NCBI GenBank assembly: GCA_963780175.1
Contig: CAWAAT010000003.1
Span: forward strand, 310,001-374,000
Origin: Brooklawnia sp963780175
GTDB taxonomy: Bacteria > Actinomycetota > Actinomycetes > Propionibacteriales > Propionibacteriaceae
DNA length: 64,000 nucleotides
Direction of reading: 5' to 3'
The translations under genes and the position numbers were made by a program. The notes under the pieces are model-generated. The model saw only the letters and a list, made by a program, of their open reading frames with translations. It had not been told where the DNA came from and ran no database searches. This document shows, piece after piece, positions 53,183-60,722 of this stretch (position 1 is its first letter; each line of letters begins with the position of its first letter).

Positions 53183-54715
53183 ATGAGCCAGACCACTATG
53201 GACGCCGACCTGCGATCGATTCAGCAGGCGCGGGACTTGGCCGTGGCCGCCAGGGAGGCCATGCGATCCTTCCAGTTCGCGTCCCAGCAGCAGGTCGACC
53301 GGATCTGCGAGGCGATGGTCGCGGCTGCCATGCGCGAAGCAGGACGCCTGGGCCAGCTGGCCCACGACGAGACCGGCTTCGGGTACCCGGCGCACAAGCA
53401 GCTCAAGAACGAGTTCGCTGCGCAGGGGGTATGGGACTCGATCAAGGACGTGCCGACCTGCGGGGTGCTTCGTCGTGATGAGGTACGCAAGATCGTCGAG
53501 ATCGGGTGGCCGGTGGGAGTGCTCTGCGCACTGACGCCGTCCACCAACCCGACGTCGACCGCGATCTTCAAGATCCTCATCGGGGTCAAGGCGCGCAACG
53601 CCGTGGTCGTGGCCCCGCACCCCTCAGCCAAGAACTGCACCGCCGAGGCGGTCAAAGTGATGGCCGAGGCCGGCGAGGCCGCTGGCATGCCCAAGGGCTT
53701 GGTCAGCTGCATGACCGAGATGACCATGCAGGGCACCAACGAGTTGATGAACCACTACGCCACATCCATGATCCTGGCCACGGGTGGTCCGGGCATGGTC
53801 AAGGCAGCGCACAGTTGCGGGAAGCCTGCGCTGGGGGTGGGTCCGGGCAACGTTCCGGCCTACGTCGACCGGACGGCGCACATCGTCCGGGCGGCTCAGA
53901 TGATCGTCGAGTCGAAGTCGTTCGACTGCTCGACCATCTGCGCCACCGAGCAGGTGGTGATCGCCGACCGGCCGATCGCCGAACGGCTCAAGGCTGAGAT
54001 GCAGGCCCGCGGCGCCCAGTGGTTGACCAAGGAGCAGGCCGACCGACTCGCGTCGGTGATGTTCAGGCCGAACGGCCTGATGGTCGCCGAGTTCGTCGGA
54101 CGCACCCCGCAGGTCCTCGGCAAGGCTGCCGGCATCGACGTGCCGGAGAGCACCCGAGTGCTGGTGGCCGAGCTTGAAGGAGTGGGACCGAAGCACCCAC
54201 TCTCACGGGAGAAGCTCACCACCGTTCTCGGCTTCATGGTCGAGGACGGCTGGCGGGCCGGCTGCGAACGAGCCATCCAGTTCCTCCGGTTCGGTGGTGA
54301 CGGCCACTCGTTGGTCATCCACTCCCGCGACGAGGAGTCGATTCTCGCCTTCGGGATTGAGAAGCCTGCCTTCCGCATCCTCGTCAACACCTGGGGTTCG
54401 CTCGGCGGCGTCGGCTACACCACCGGCATCCGGCCCTCGCTCACGCTGGGGCCGGGCGGCCTCGGTGGCGCGGTGGTCAGCGACAACATCACCGTGGAGC
54501 ATGTCCTCAACGTCAAGCGCCTCACCTACCATCTCCATCCACCGCCCGAGGTCGCCCGAGCCCACGGCGGGGTGCTGGGTGCGATGGACGCAGAGGTGGG
54601 CGAGGACGACACCCAGACCGCCAAGGCCTCCGACTCCTCGAGTGCAGCATCCAGTTCGGACGCGGCCCTCATCGAGAAGATCGTCCGCCAGATCCTGACC
54701 GAACTGAACAAGTGA
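53183..54715 (+). CDS. eutE: CoA-acylating acetaldehyde dehydrogenase EutE
   Basis: A 510-residue aldehyde dehydrogenase turning acetaldehyde, NAD+ and CoA into acetyl-CoA and NADH inside the compartment. The substrate/cofactor region is LCALTPSTNPTSTAIFKILI, the catalytic cysteine is in SFDCSTICATEQVVIAD, and FGGDGHSLVIHSRDE follows. After the enzyme body comes a Ser/Ala/Asp-rich linker and a terminal amphipathic helix (ALIEKIVRQILTELNK) that looks like an encapsulation peptide, placed at the C terminus and not the N terminus. A CDS start at 53183 has AGGAG upstream. Confidence 0.95.
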   Translation: MSQTTMDADLRSIQQARDLAVAAREAMRSFQFASQQQVDRICEAMVAAAMREAGRLGQLAHDETGFGYPAHKQLKNEFAAQGVWDSIKDVPTCGVLRRDEVRKIVEIGWPVGVLCALTPSTNPTSTAIFKILIGVKARNAVVVAPHPSAKNCTAEAVKVMAEAGEAAGMPKGLVSCMTEMTMQGTNELMNHYATSMILATGGPGMVKAAHSCGKPALGVGPGNVPAYVDRTAHIVRAAQMIVESKSFDCSTICATEQVVIADRPIAERLKAEMQARGAQWLTKEQADRLASVMFRPNGLMVAEFVGRTPQVLGKAAGIDVPESTRVLVAELEGVGPKHPLSREKLTTVLGFMVEDGWRAGCERAIQFLRFGGDGHSLVIHSRDEESILAFGIEKPAFRILVNTWGSLGGVGYTTGIRPSLTLGPGGLGGAVVSDNITVEHVLNVKRLTYHLHPPPEVARAHGGVLGAMDAEVGEDDTQTAKASDSSSAASSSDAALIEKIVRQILTELNK

Positions 54716-54733
54716 CGTCGAAGGAGGTAGCCC

Positions 54734-55312
54734 ATGACCGAGACTCAGCTGAAGCCCGCGAAGCAGGCCGCACGTCCGCGCAAGGCCCCCGCTTCAACGG
54801 CCCCTCCGGAACTCGCGGAGCGGCCTGAGGAAGTGGCTGGCGACCCGGAGGTCGGCGTCCAGACCGAAGAACCCACAACTGAACAGATCGAAGAACCCAC
54901 AACTGAACAGGCCGACGAAACCCGGGCAGAGGCACCCGCCGAAACCCCCGACCCAGCAACCAACCAAGAGCAAGCAGCAACCCCGCGCATTGCAACCACA
55001 CAAGGGAGTACTCCAATGGCAGACGTCAACATGATTGCGCTCGGCATGGTCGAGACCAAGGGCCTGATCGGCGCCATCGAGGCAGCCGATGCGATGGTCA
55101 AGGCCGCGAATGTCAAGCTGATCGGCAAGGAGCAGATTGGTGCCGCTTACGTGACCGTGATGGTTCGCGGTGACGTCGGTGCCGTGAAGGCAGCCACCGA
55201 TGCCGGTGCCGCCGCGGCGGGCCGGGTCGGCGAACTCATCTCGGTGCACGTGATCCCGCGTCCCCACGGCGACGTCGAGCTCATCCTTCCCGGCGGCCGC
55301 GCCGTCGAGTGA
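54734..55312 (+). CDS. eutM: BMC-H shell protein EutM with long acidic N-terminal extension
   Basis: Read from the ATG at 54734 (with AAGGAGGT before it) this is a 192-residue protein. The C-terminal 98 residues are a canonical EutM hexamer subunit (MADVNMIALGMVETKGLIGA; VTVMVRGDVGAVKAATDAGA). The first 94 residues are disordered, Glu/Pro/Thr-rich, with a basic start (KPAKQAARPRK) and a direct repeat EEPTTEQ twice. A second ATG at 55016, with AAGGGAG seven bases upstream, begins exactly at the EutM domain, so both a long and a short form may be made from one message. Confidence 0.93.
   Translation: MTETQLKPAKQAARPRKAPASTAPPELAERPEEVAGDPEVGVQTEEPTTEQIEEPTTEQADETRAEAPAETPDPATNQEQAATPRIATTQGSTPMADVNMIALGMVETKGLIGAIEAADAMVKAANVKLIGKEQIGAAYVTVMVRGDVGAVKAATDAGAAAAGRVGELISVHVIPRPHGDVELILPGGRAVE
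54865..54910 (+). repeat. in-frame direct repeat in the eutM extension
   Basis: Two identical 22-base copies (54865-54886 and 54889-54910) with a 24-base period encode (E)EPTTEQ twice in the acidic extension. The period is a multiple of three, so copy-number change would keep the frame. Confidence 0.85.
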
Positions 55313-55323
55313 GCTGACCCGCC

Positions 55324-55401
55324 TGACGCTCTCGCTCCCCGAAGTGCAGTCCGCGCCCGATAAGTCGGGAGCGAATCGTCGTTTGGGGAGCGGGGACGTC
55401 A
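55324..55401 (+). promoter_or_regulatory. stable RNA fold between eutM and eutQ
   Basis: The arms TGACGCTCTCGCTCCCC (55324-55340) and GGGGAGCGGGGACGTCA (55385-55401) pair at 16 of 17 positions (two G-U pairs, one C-A mismatch). Inside lies a second hairpin CCCGA-TAAG-TCGGG (55356-55369). It sits in the longest gap of the operon, right after the abundant shell gene. No T run follows, so it may be an mRNA 3'-end protector, processing site or partial terminator and not a full stop. Confidence 0.55.
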
Positions 55402-55443
55402 GCACCGCACACACCACCTGCCTACGTTCGAAAGTGATGCACC

Positions 55444-56076
55444 ATGGCCAGGACCGTCATTACGTCCACTGAGGTTCAGCAAGCCGCCACGAGCGGGAGC
55501 CTCAGCGTCCCTGCCGACGCCATCATCACCCCGCTCGCGCGGGATGTGGCGGCAGATCTGGGAGTGACAATCATTCGGGGCGGTGGAACCGGGGCGCTGC
55601 GTGCCAGCGTCCCGCCCGCCGCGCCCGTGGACGACCTGGCGGTCCGGGTCCGCTCGATCGTGGCCTCGTTGCTGGGTAACGGTGGGGGCGGTTTGCCCGC
55701 CCCCACTCCAGCTCGGCCGCCGGTGAAACTGGCGACCATCCGCGACGCCACGCTGGTGCCCTTCCCCTATCCGGGACCGCCGGCCGGCATGCAGGTGAAC
55801 ACGGTCGATGTCGTGACCGCCGACGACGGGGCTCCCGTCGCCGCCGGCTACATGTCGATCACCAAGGGGTCCTTCCCGTGGACCCTGACCTACGACGAGG
55901 TCCAGATCGTCCTCGAGGGTGAACTGCACCTGGGAGGGGATGCCGGGGGCAAGATCGGCCGGCCCGGGGACGTGCTGTACGTCCCGAAGGGCTCGTCGAT
56001 CACGTTCGGCACGCCCAGCTGGGCCAAGTTCGTGTACGTGACCTTCCCCGCCAACTGGGAGGACCAGATCGAATGA
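55444..56076 (+). CDS. eutQ: EutQ-type cupin protein (putative acetate kinase)
   Basis: A 210-residue protein. The first 45 residues carry a small module (VITSTEVQQAATSG...IITPLARDVAADLGVTI). A linker with an amphipathic helix (DDLAVRVRSIVASLLGNG) follows, then the EutQ cupin domain (about 100-210; NTVDVVTADDGAPVAAGYMS; EVQIVLEGELHLGGDAGG; GDVLYVPKGSSITFG). Salmonella EutQ has acetate kinase activity and affects compartment assembly; both are plausible here because no eutP or ackA is seen. The ATG at 55444 starts 131 bases after eutM. The stop overlaps the eutT ATG (ATGA). Confidence 0.9.
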   Translation: MARTVITSTEVQQAATSGSLSVPADAIITPLARDVAADLGVTIIRGGGTGALRASVPPAAPVDDLAVRVRSIVASLLGNGGGGLPAPTPARPPVKLATIRDATLVPFPYPGPPAGMQVNTVDVVTADDGAPVAAGYMSITKGSFPWTLTYDEVQIVLEGELHLGGDAGGKIGRPGDVLYVPKGSSITFGTPSWAKFVYVTFPANWEDQIE

Positions 56077-56873
56077 TCGTCACGGAAGCCGACCTGCGTG
56101 ACCAGTTGCGCCGACCCAGTGTGGGCGCTCAGGTCACGGTGCCGGCAGGCGCCCGGCTGTCGCCGTCCGCCGCCGACTTCGTCAAGCAGTGGGGACTGGT
56201 CACCGTCGCCTCCGTCCCCGAGGTGGCACCCCCGGTCGCTCGCCAACCCGGGACGGCTCTGGGTGTGGAGTCGGCCGGTGTGGAGTGGGACACCGCGGCT
56301 GTCTTCCCGGTCAACTTCGAGGGTGATGTGCCCGCGTGCCTGGTGTGTGGCACGCCGGTGACGAACAAGGCGTCCGCGTTGACCCAGCTGGACGCCCGGC
56401 ATTACGCACCCAAGACCCACCCGCGGATCAAGTTGCGCGGCCGGGTCGACTCCCTGCACTCGCTGGTGCTGCTGGCCCAGCGGATCGCCAGGCAGGAGGG
56501 CCACGACGATCTGGTCCGAGACCTGGGAACCGTCGCCGCGTACTGCCGAGAACTCACCTCTGCCGAGTACAACGAGCGTCCGGTCGCCCCACTGCGGCTC
56601 AAGGACTGGGACATCGAGCAGATCCACCAGGTGACCCACGACCCGCAGGGGACGCTGGGCATCCCCCATCTGACGATCGACGAGTTCGAACCCGAGGTGC
56701 AGCACTGGCTCAACATGGCCCGGACGAACTCCCGTGAGATCGAGATCACCGCCATGGAGGCCTTCCCCGACCCGGAGCATCCCTACGGGGCCAGTATCTG
56801 TCATGCCTTCAACCGGCTCAGCAGCGTCTTCTACTTCCTCCAGCTCCGGATGAAGGCTCAGGGGTCACCGTGA
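56073..56873 (+). CDS. eutT: EutT-type cobalamin adenosyltransferase
   Basis: A 266-residue ATP:cob(I)alamin adenosyltransferase that supplies adenosylcobalamin to EutBC. After an N-terminal module (VTEADLRDQLRRPSVGAQVT, ARLSPSAADFVKQWGLVTV) comes the enzyme body with LDARHYAPKTHPRIKLRGRV and DSLHSLVLLAQRIARQEG, the EutT/PduO-related core. A cysteine pair (ACLVCG) precedes it, reminiscent of the metal-binding CCxxC region of Salmonella EutT but shorter. Translation is coupled to eutQ upstream and eutJ downstream by four-base overlaps. Confidence 0.88.
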   Translation: MIVTEADLRDQLRRPSVGAQVTVPAGARLSPSAADFVKQWGLVTVASVPEVAPPVARQPGTALGVESAGVEWDTAAVFPVNFEGDVPACLVCGTPVTNKASALTQLDARHYAPKTHPRIKLRGRVDSLHSLVLLAQRIARQEGHDDLVRDLGTVAAYCRELTSAEYNERPVAPLRLKDWDIEQIHQVTHDPQGTLGIPHLTIDEFEPEVQHWLNMARTNSREIEITAMEAFPDPEHPYGASICHAFNRLSSVFYFLQLRMKAQGSP

Positions 56874-57718
56874 GCAAGCCCCGCAGCGTCGCCGACACCA
56901 TGGCCCTGGCCGCAGCCAAGCTCGCCCGGCCGGGCAAGATCGACCCGACCAGGCCGATCAAGGTGGGCGTCGACCTGGGGACCGCGTTCACGGTGATCAT
57001 GGTCACCGATGAGGCGGGTCGGCCACTGGCCGCGGCAAGCCAGTTCGCCGATGTGGTGCGCGACGGTGTCGTGTGGGACTTCGCCGGGGCGACGGAGGTG
57101 GTGCGCGGACTGAAGCAGCGCATCGAGTCCGCGACCGGACGCACGCTCACCTCCGGTGCGGTGACGATCCCGCCTTCGGTCTCCGGCGCCGATCACCGGG
57201 CCCACCGCTACGTGCTGGAGGGCGCGGGGATCGAGTGCACCGCCGTGGTCGATGAGCCGACCGCTGCCAATGCGGTGCTGGGGATCAACGACGGGGCGGT
57301 CGTCGACATCGGCGGCGGCACCACCGGCGTCGCCATCCTGCGGGACGGACGAGTGGTGGAGACCACGGACGAGCCGTCCGGCGGCACGCATCTGTCGCTG
57401 GTCATCTCCGGGGCGTTGAAGATCCCCTTCGCCGAGGCGGAGAAGCGCAAGGTCGACCCGTCCCTGCACCGCGAACTGATGCCGTTGGTGCGTCCCGTGC
57501 TCGAGAAGATCGCCACCATCGTCCGCGACGCGATCGCCGGCAAGGGCGTCGAACAGATCCACCTGGTCGGCGGCACGAGTGCCTTCACGGGCATCGCCGA
57601 GATCATGGCCGAAATCACGGGTGTGCCCAGCCTGGTCGCACCGGAACCCATGCTGGTCACCCCGCTGGGTGTCGCCAGTTGGGCCCAGCCCATCGTCCAA
57701 CCCAAGGCAGGTTATTGA
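56870..57718 (+). CDS. eutJ: EutJ chaperone-like protein
   Basis: A 282-residue Hsp70-like ATPase of the EutJ family. ASKHA motifs are visible: phosphate 1 VGVDLGTAFTVIMVTDE, connect 1 DEPTAANAVLG, phosphate 2 VVDIGGGTTGVAIL and adenosine VHLVGGTSAFTGIAEIMAE (with I before V). It lacks the Hsp70 substrate-binding domain. Its job is unknown; a role in assembling or loading the compartment is generally assumed. The GTG at 56870 overlaps the eutT stop (GTGA). Confidence 0.93.
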   Translation: MSKPRSVADTMALAAAKLARPGKIDPTRPIKVGVDLGTAFTVIMVTDEAGRPLAAASQFADVVRDGVVWDFAGATEVVRGLKQRIESATGRTLTSGAVTIPPSVSGADHRAHRYVLEGAGIECTAVVDEPTAANAVLGINDGAVVDIGGGTTGVAILRDGRVVETTDEPSGGTHLSLVISGALKIPFAEAEKRKVDPSLHRELMPLVRPVLEKIATIVRDAIAGKGVEQIHLVGGTSAFTGIAEIMAEITGVPSLVAPEPMLVTPLGVASWAQPIVQPKAGY

Positions 57719-57719
57719 G

Positions 57720-58346
57720 ATGGCTGACGAAGCACAGTTCCAGTTGAGGGCCTACTGCCACCTGGATCGCATCCAGCCCCAGTTCGCCGCGTTCATCGGC
57801 GCGGTGGCGGCCGGTTCGCCCCCGATCGAGGGCATGAGTTGTCTGTACGTCGAGATGGCCCCCGGCAACTGGGTCTTCCGCATCGTCGACAAGGTCCTCA
57901 AGTCGGTCGACGTGCAGCCAGGTGCCCAGCTGGTCGAGCGCCAGTTCGGCATGTTCGAGGTGCACTCCTTCTCGCAGGCCGACGTGTTGCGGGCCGGCGA
58001 AGTGGTGCTGGAGTCCCTCGAGTTGCCCATGACGGCCCGGCTGGCTCCGAAGATCGCCTCCGAGCAGATCATCACCAACATCCACCCCAGCCAGGCCCAG
58101 GTCCTCAACCGCAACAACCGCGGCACGATGATCGAGGGCGGCCAGACCATGCTCGTGATGGAGTGCGAGCCCGCCGCCTACATCAACCTCGCCGCCAACG
58201 AGGCCGAGAAGGCCGCGCCGGTCATGCTCAACCATCTGAGCTCGGTCGGTGTCTTCGGACGGATGTGGATGTCGGGCACCGAGTCCGACGTCCAGGCCGC
58301 CCGCGACGCCGCCATCATCGCAATCAACTCCGTCACCGGCCAGTAA
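57720..58346 (+). CDS. tandem-domain BMC-T shell protein
   Basis: A 208-residue protein with two BMC domains (about 1-104 and 105-208). The first includes CHLDRIQPQFAAFIGAVAAG and MSCLYVEMAPGNWVFRIVDK; the second includes KIASEQIITNIHPSQAQVLN, MIEGGQTMLVMECEPAAYIN and SDVQAARDAAIIAINSV. It is a second trimeric shell protein besides EutL, without an iron-sulfur cysteine motif. I do not recognise it as PduB, PduT or EutL. It starts one base after the eutJ stop, so it is tightly coupled. Confidence 0.8.
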   Translation: MADEAQFQLRAYCHLDRIQPQFAAFIGAVAAGSPPIEGMSCLYVEMAPGNWVFRIVDKVLKSVDVQPGAQLVERQFGMFEVHSFSQADVLRAGEVVLESLELPMTARLAPKIASEQIITNIHPSQAQVLNRNNRGTMIEGGQTMLVMECEPAAYINLAANEAEKAAPVMLNHLSSVGVFGRMWMSGTESDVQAARDAAIIAINSVTGQ

Positions 58347-58355
58347 GGAGGAGTC

Positions 58356-58649
58356 ATGGCACATCGCGTGCTCACTGTCTCGTCGATCAACGAGCTGCTC
58401 TCCCAGGGTTGCACCGAACTGTCGCTCCAGCCCGGTGACATCGTCACCGCGCTCGCCAAGGAGCACGCCCAGAAGCGGGGACTGCGGCTGGTGCCGGCAC
58501 CAGCCTCGGCGGCGCCCACCACGGCTGTTGCGCCGAGCGTGCAGTCCTCGACCGCCCCCGAGCGGGTGGCGGTTCGCAAGGCCGTGATCGCCGCGCTCGG
58601 CCATGAGCCGGCCGGACTGGATGCCGTCATCTCGCGTGTCATGAACTAG
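58356..58649 (+). CDS. small microcompartment-associated protein with EutQ/EutT-type N-terminal module
   Basis: A 97-residue protein of unknown function. Residues 4-46 (VLTVSSINELLSQGCTELSL...DIVTALAKEHAQKRGLRLV) match the N-terminal modules of EutQ and EutT in this operon by pattern: a VT/LT start, a Leu/Gly mid-region and I-(V/I)-T-x-L-A-(D/E)-x-A-x-x-G. An Ala/Pro/Thr/Ser linker (47-65) follows, then a C-terminal helix region (RVAVRKAVIAALG, GLDAVISRVMN). It has a GGAGGAG ribosome site. It may be a scaffold or adaptor that docks other proteins; this is inference. Confidence 0.7.
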   Translation: MAHRVLTVSSINELLSQGCTELSLQPGDIVTALAKEHAQKRGLRLVPAPASAAPTTAVAPSVQSSTAPERVAVRKAVIAALGHEPAGLDAVISRVMN

Positions 58650-58659
58650 CCGGGTCGCC

Positions 58660-60720
58660 GTGAGTACCGAGTTCGGGCGCCCGGCGGTCTACCTGTGCCC
58701 GACCGAGCACTGCCCGCACCTGCTGCAGTTCGCAGTAGGTCTGCTGCCCGAGATGGCGCGCCGGCACGGATCGGTCGGCGTCTTCCGGCCGATCGTGGCC
58801 GATCCCGCCACCGACCTCGTGCTGGCGGCAGCACTCGCCCAGACCCAGCCCCGCGCCGGTGTCCAGCACTGGGGGGTCACCGCCAACGACGTGCTGCACA
58901 GCCCGGGCGCCGCGATGGCCCAGGTGATTGCGCGGTACTCCGACTGCGCCGCCAACTACGACGCCGTCCTGGTGCTGGGTAGCGAGTACGACTGCTCGCT
59001 GGCCCCCATCGAGTTCGGTTGGAACACCCGCATCTCCGCGAACATCGACGTGCCGATGGCGCTGGTGGTGCCCACCCAGGGAGGCGCACAGGTCACGATC
59101 GAGCGCATCGAAGTGGCCGTCGACGAGGCCACCCGCAACTACGCCCAGGTGGTGGCGGTCATCGCACCCCGTGCCGCCGACCAGCACCTCGACCTGACCA
59201 CCCTGTGCGGGGTGGCGGTGCCGGTGTTCGTGGTGGACGAGGTGACCGGAGCTGTGAGCGGTCTGACGGGTGCGCTCGACTCGCTCGGCGCAACCGTGGT
59301 GGCGGGCAGCCGTGACCTGTCCGGCGTGGACGTGACCAAGCTCTTCATCGCCGACATGGCCCTGACCAACATGCTGCCGCTGGTGAGAGCGGACGCCACC
59401 GTGCTGTTCTCGGCCGACCGGTCTGACATCGGACTGGGCCTGGCGATGGGCGGGGCCAGCGGGAAATTCGCGTGGCCCTCCGCCGCGATCGCCGCTGGGC
59501 CCTGGCCGGGGCCGCCCGAGTTGACCATCTTGTGGGACAAGCTGGCGTCCCGGGTGCCGCTGCTGCGCACCCAGCGCACGATCGAGCAGGTCTACGAGAC
59601 GCTCCAGGCCTACGAGCGCGTCCCGGCCCAACTCAACGCCGTTCAGGTGGCGGAGGCCAAACGCATCTTCGCGGGCGCGGTGGACGCCTCGGTGCTTCTG
59701 GACGCCTCCCACGCGCTCGGTCGCGAGGACATCGTCACTCCGCTGATGTTCGAGCACCGACTGCTGGAACAGGCCCGCAGGGCCAACCGGCACGTCGTGC
59801 TCCCCGAGGGCGAGGAGGAGCGCATCCTGAGGGCGGCGCACCGGCTGCTCGAACAGCAGATCTGTCGGCTGACACTGCTCGGTGACCCCGAGGTCATCGG
59901 TCGGCGCGCGGCCGAGTTGGGGCTGGTGCTCACCGGCGCCGACATCGTCAATCCGCTCACCAGCCCGTTGCGCGAGACGTTCGCCGCGCGCTACGCGCAG
60001 TTGCGTGCCAAGAAGGGGGTCACCCTCGACCAGGCCCGCGAACGCGTCGCGGACGTCAGCTACTTCGGCACGATGATGGTGCTGGAGGGGCTGGCCGACG
60101 GCATGGTCTCAGGTGCGGTCCACACCACGGCGCACACCATTCGCCCAGCTCTCGAGGTGATCAAGACCAAGCCCGGTGTCTCGGTGGTCTCGTCGGTCTT
60201 CTTCATGTGCCTGTCCGACCGGGTGCTGGTGTTCGGCGACTGCGCGGTCAACCCCAACCCCACGCCCGACCAGGTGGCCGACATCGCGATCAGTTCTGCG
60301 CAGACGGCCAGACAGTTCGGCATCGAGCCCCGGGTGGCGATGCTGTCCTACTCGACCGGCAGTTCGGGTACGGGGCCGGACGTCGAGCAGACCGTCGAGG
60401 CAACCAGACTGGTGCGCGAGAAGGCGCCCGACCTGCCGGTCGACGGGCCGCTGCAGTACGACGCGGCGGTCGATGCGACCGTGGCCATGACCAAGCTGCC
60501 AGACTCACCGGTGGCCGGCCAGGCCACCGTCCTGATCTTCCCCGACCTGCAGACCGGCAACAACACCTACAAGGCCGTCCAGCGCAGCGCCGGCGCGCTG
60601 GCCATCGGCCCGGTGCTGCAGGGCCTCAACAAGCCGGTCAACGACCTCTCACGTGGGGCGTTGGTCTCGGACATCGTCAACACCGTGGCCATCACCGCCA
60701 TCCAGGCCGGCATGGACTGA
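58660..60720 (+). CDS. pta: phosphate acetyltransferase, long type
   Basis: A 686-residue enzyme making acetyl-phosphate from acetyl-CoA. The C-terminal catalytic domain is complete (HVVLPEGEEERILRAAHRLL, YFGTMMVLEGLADGMVSGAV, LVFGDCAVNPNPTPDQVADI, ALQYDAA-like LQYDAAVDATVA and LIFPDLQTGNNTYKAVQRSA). The middle DRTGG-like domain and the N-terminal BioD-like domain are present, but the P-loop expected near residue 14-22 (TGKS in related actinobacterial Pta) reads PTEHCPHLLQ. GTG start at 58660. It takes the place usually held by EutD or PduL in such operons. Confidence 0.92.
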   Translation: MSTEFGRPAVYLCPTEHCPHLLQFAVGLLPEMARRHGSVGVFRPIVADPATDLVLAAALAQTQPRAGVQHWGVTANDVLHSPGAAMAQVIARYSDCAANYDAVLVLGSEYDCSLAPIEFGWNTRISANIDVPMALVVPTQGGAQVTIERIEVAVDEATRNYAQVVAVIAPRAADQHLDLTTLCGVAVPVFVVDEVTGAVSGLTGALDSLGATVVAGSRDLSGVDVTKLFIADMALTNMLPLVRADATVLFSADRSDIGLGLAMGGASGKFAWPSAAIAAGPWPGPPELTILWDKLASRVPLLRTQRTIEQVYETLQAYERVPAQLNAVQVAEAKRIFAGAVDASVLLDASHALGREDIVTPLMFEHRLLEQARRANRHVVLPEGEEERILRAAHRLLEQQICRLTLLGDPEVIGRRAAELGLVLTGADIVNPLTSPLRETFAARYAQLRAKKGVTLDQARERVADVSYFGTMMVLEGLADGMVSGAVHTTAHTIRPALEVIKTKPGVSVVSSVFFMCLSDRVLVFGDCAVNPNPTPDQVADIAISSAQTARQFGIEPRVAMLSYSTGSSGTGPDVEQTVEATRLVREKAPDLPVDGPLQYDAAVDATVAMTKLPDSPVAGQATVLIFPDLQTGNNTYKAVQRSAGALAIGPVLQGLNKPVNDLSRGALVSDIVNTVAITAIQAGMD

Positions 60721-60722
60721 GC

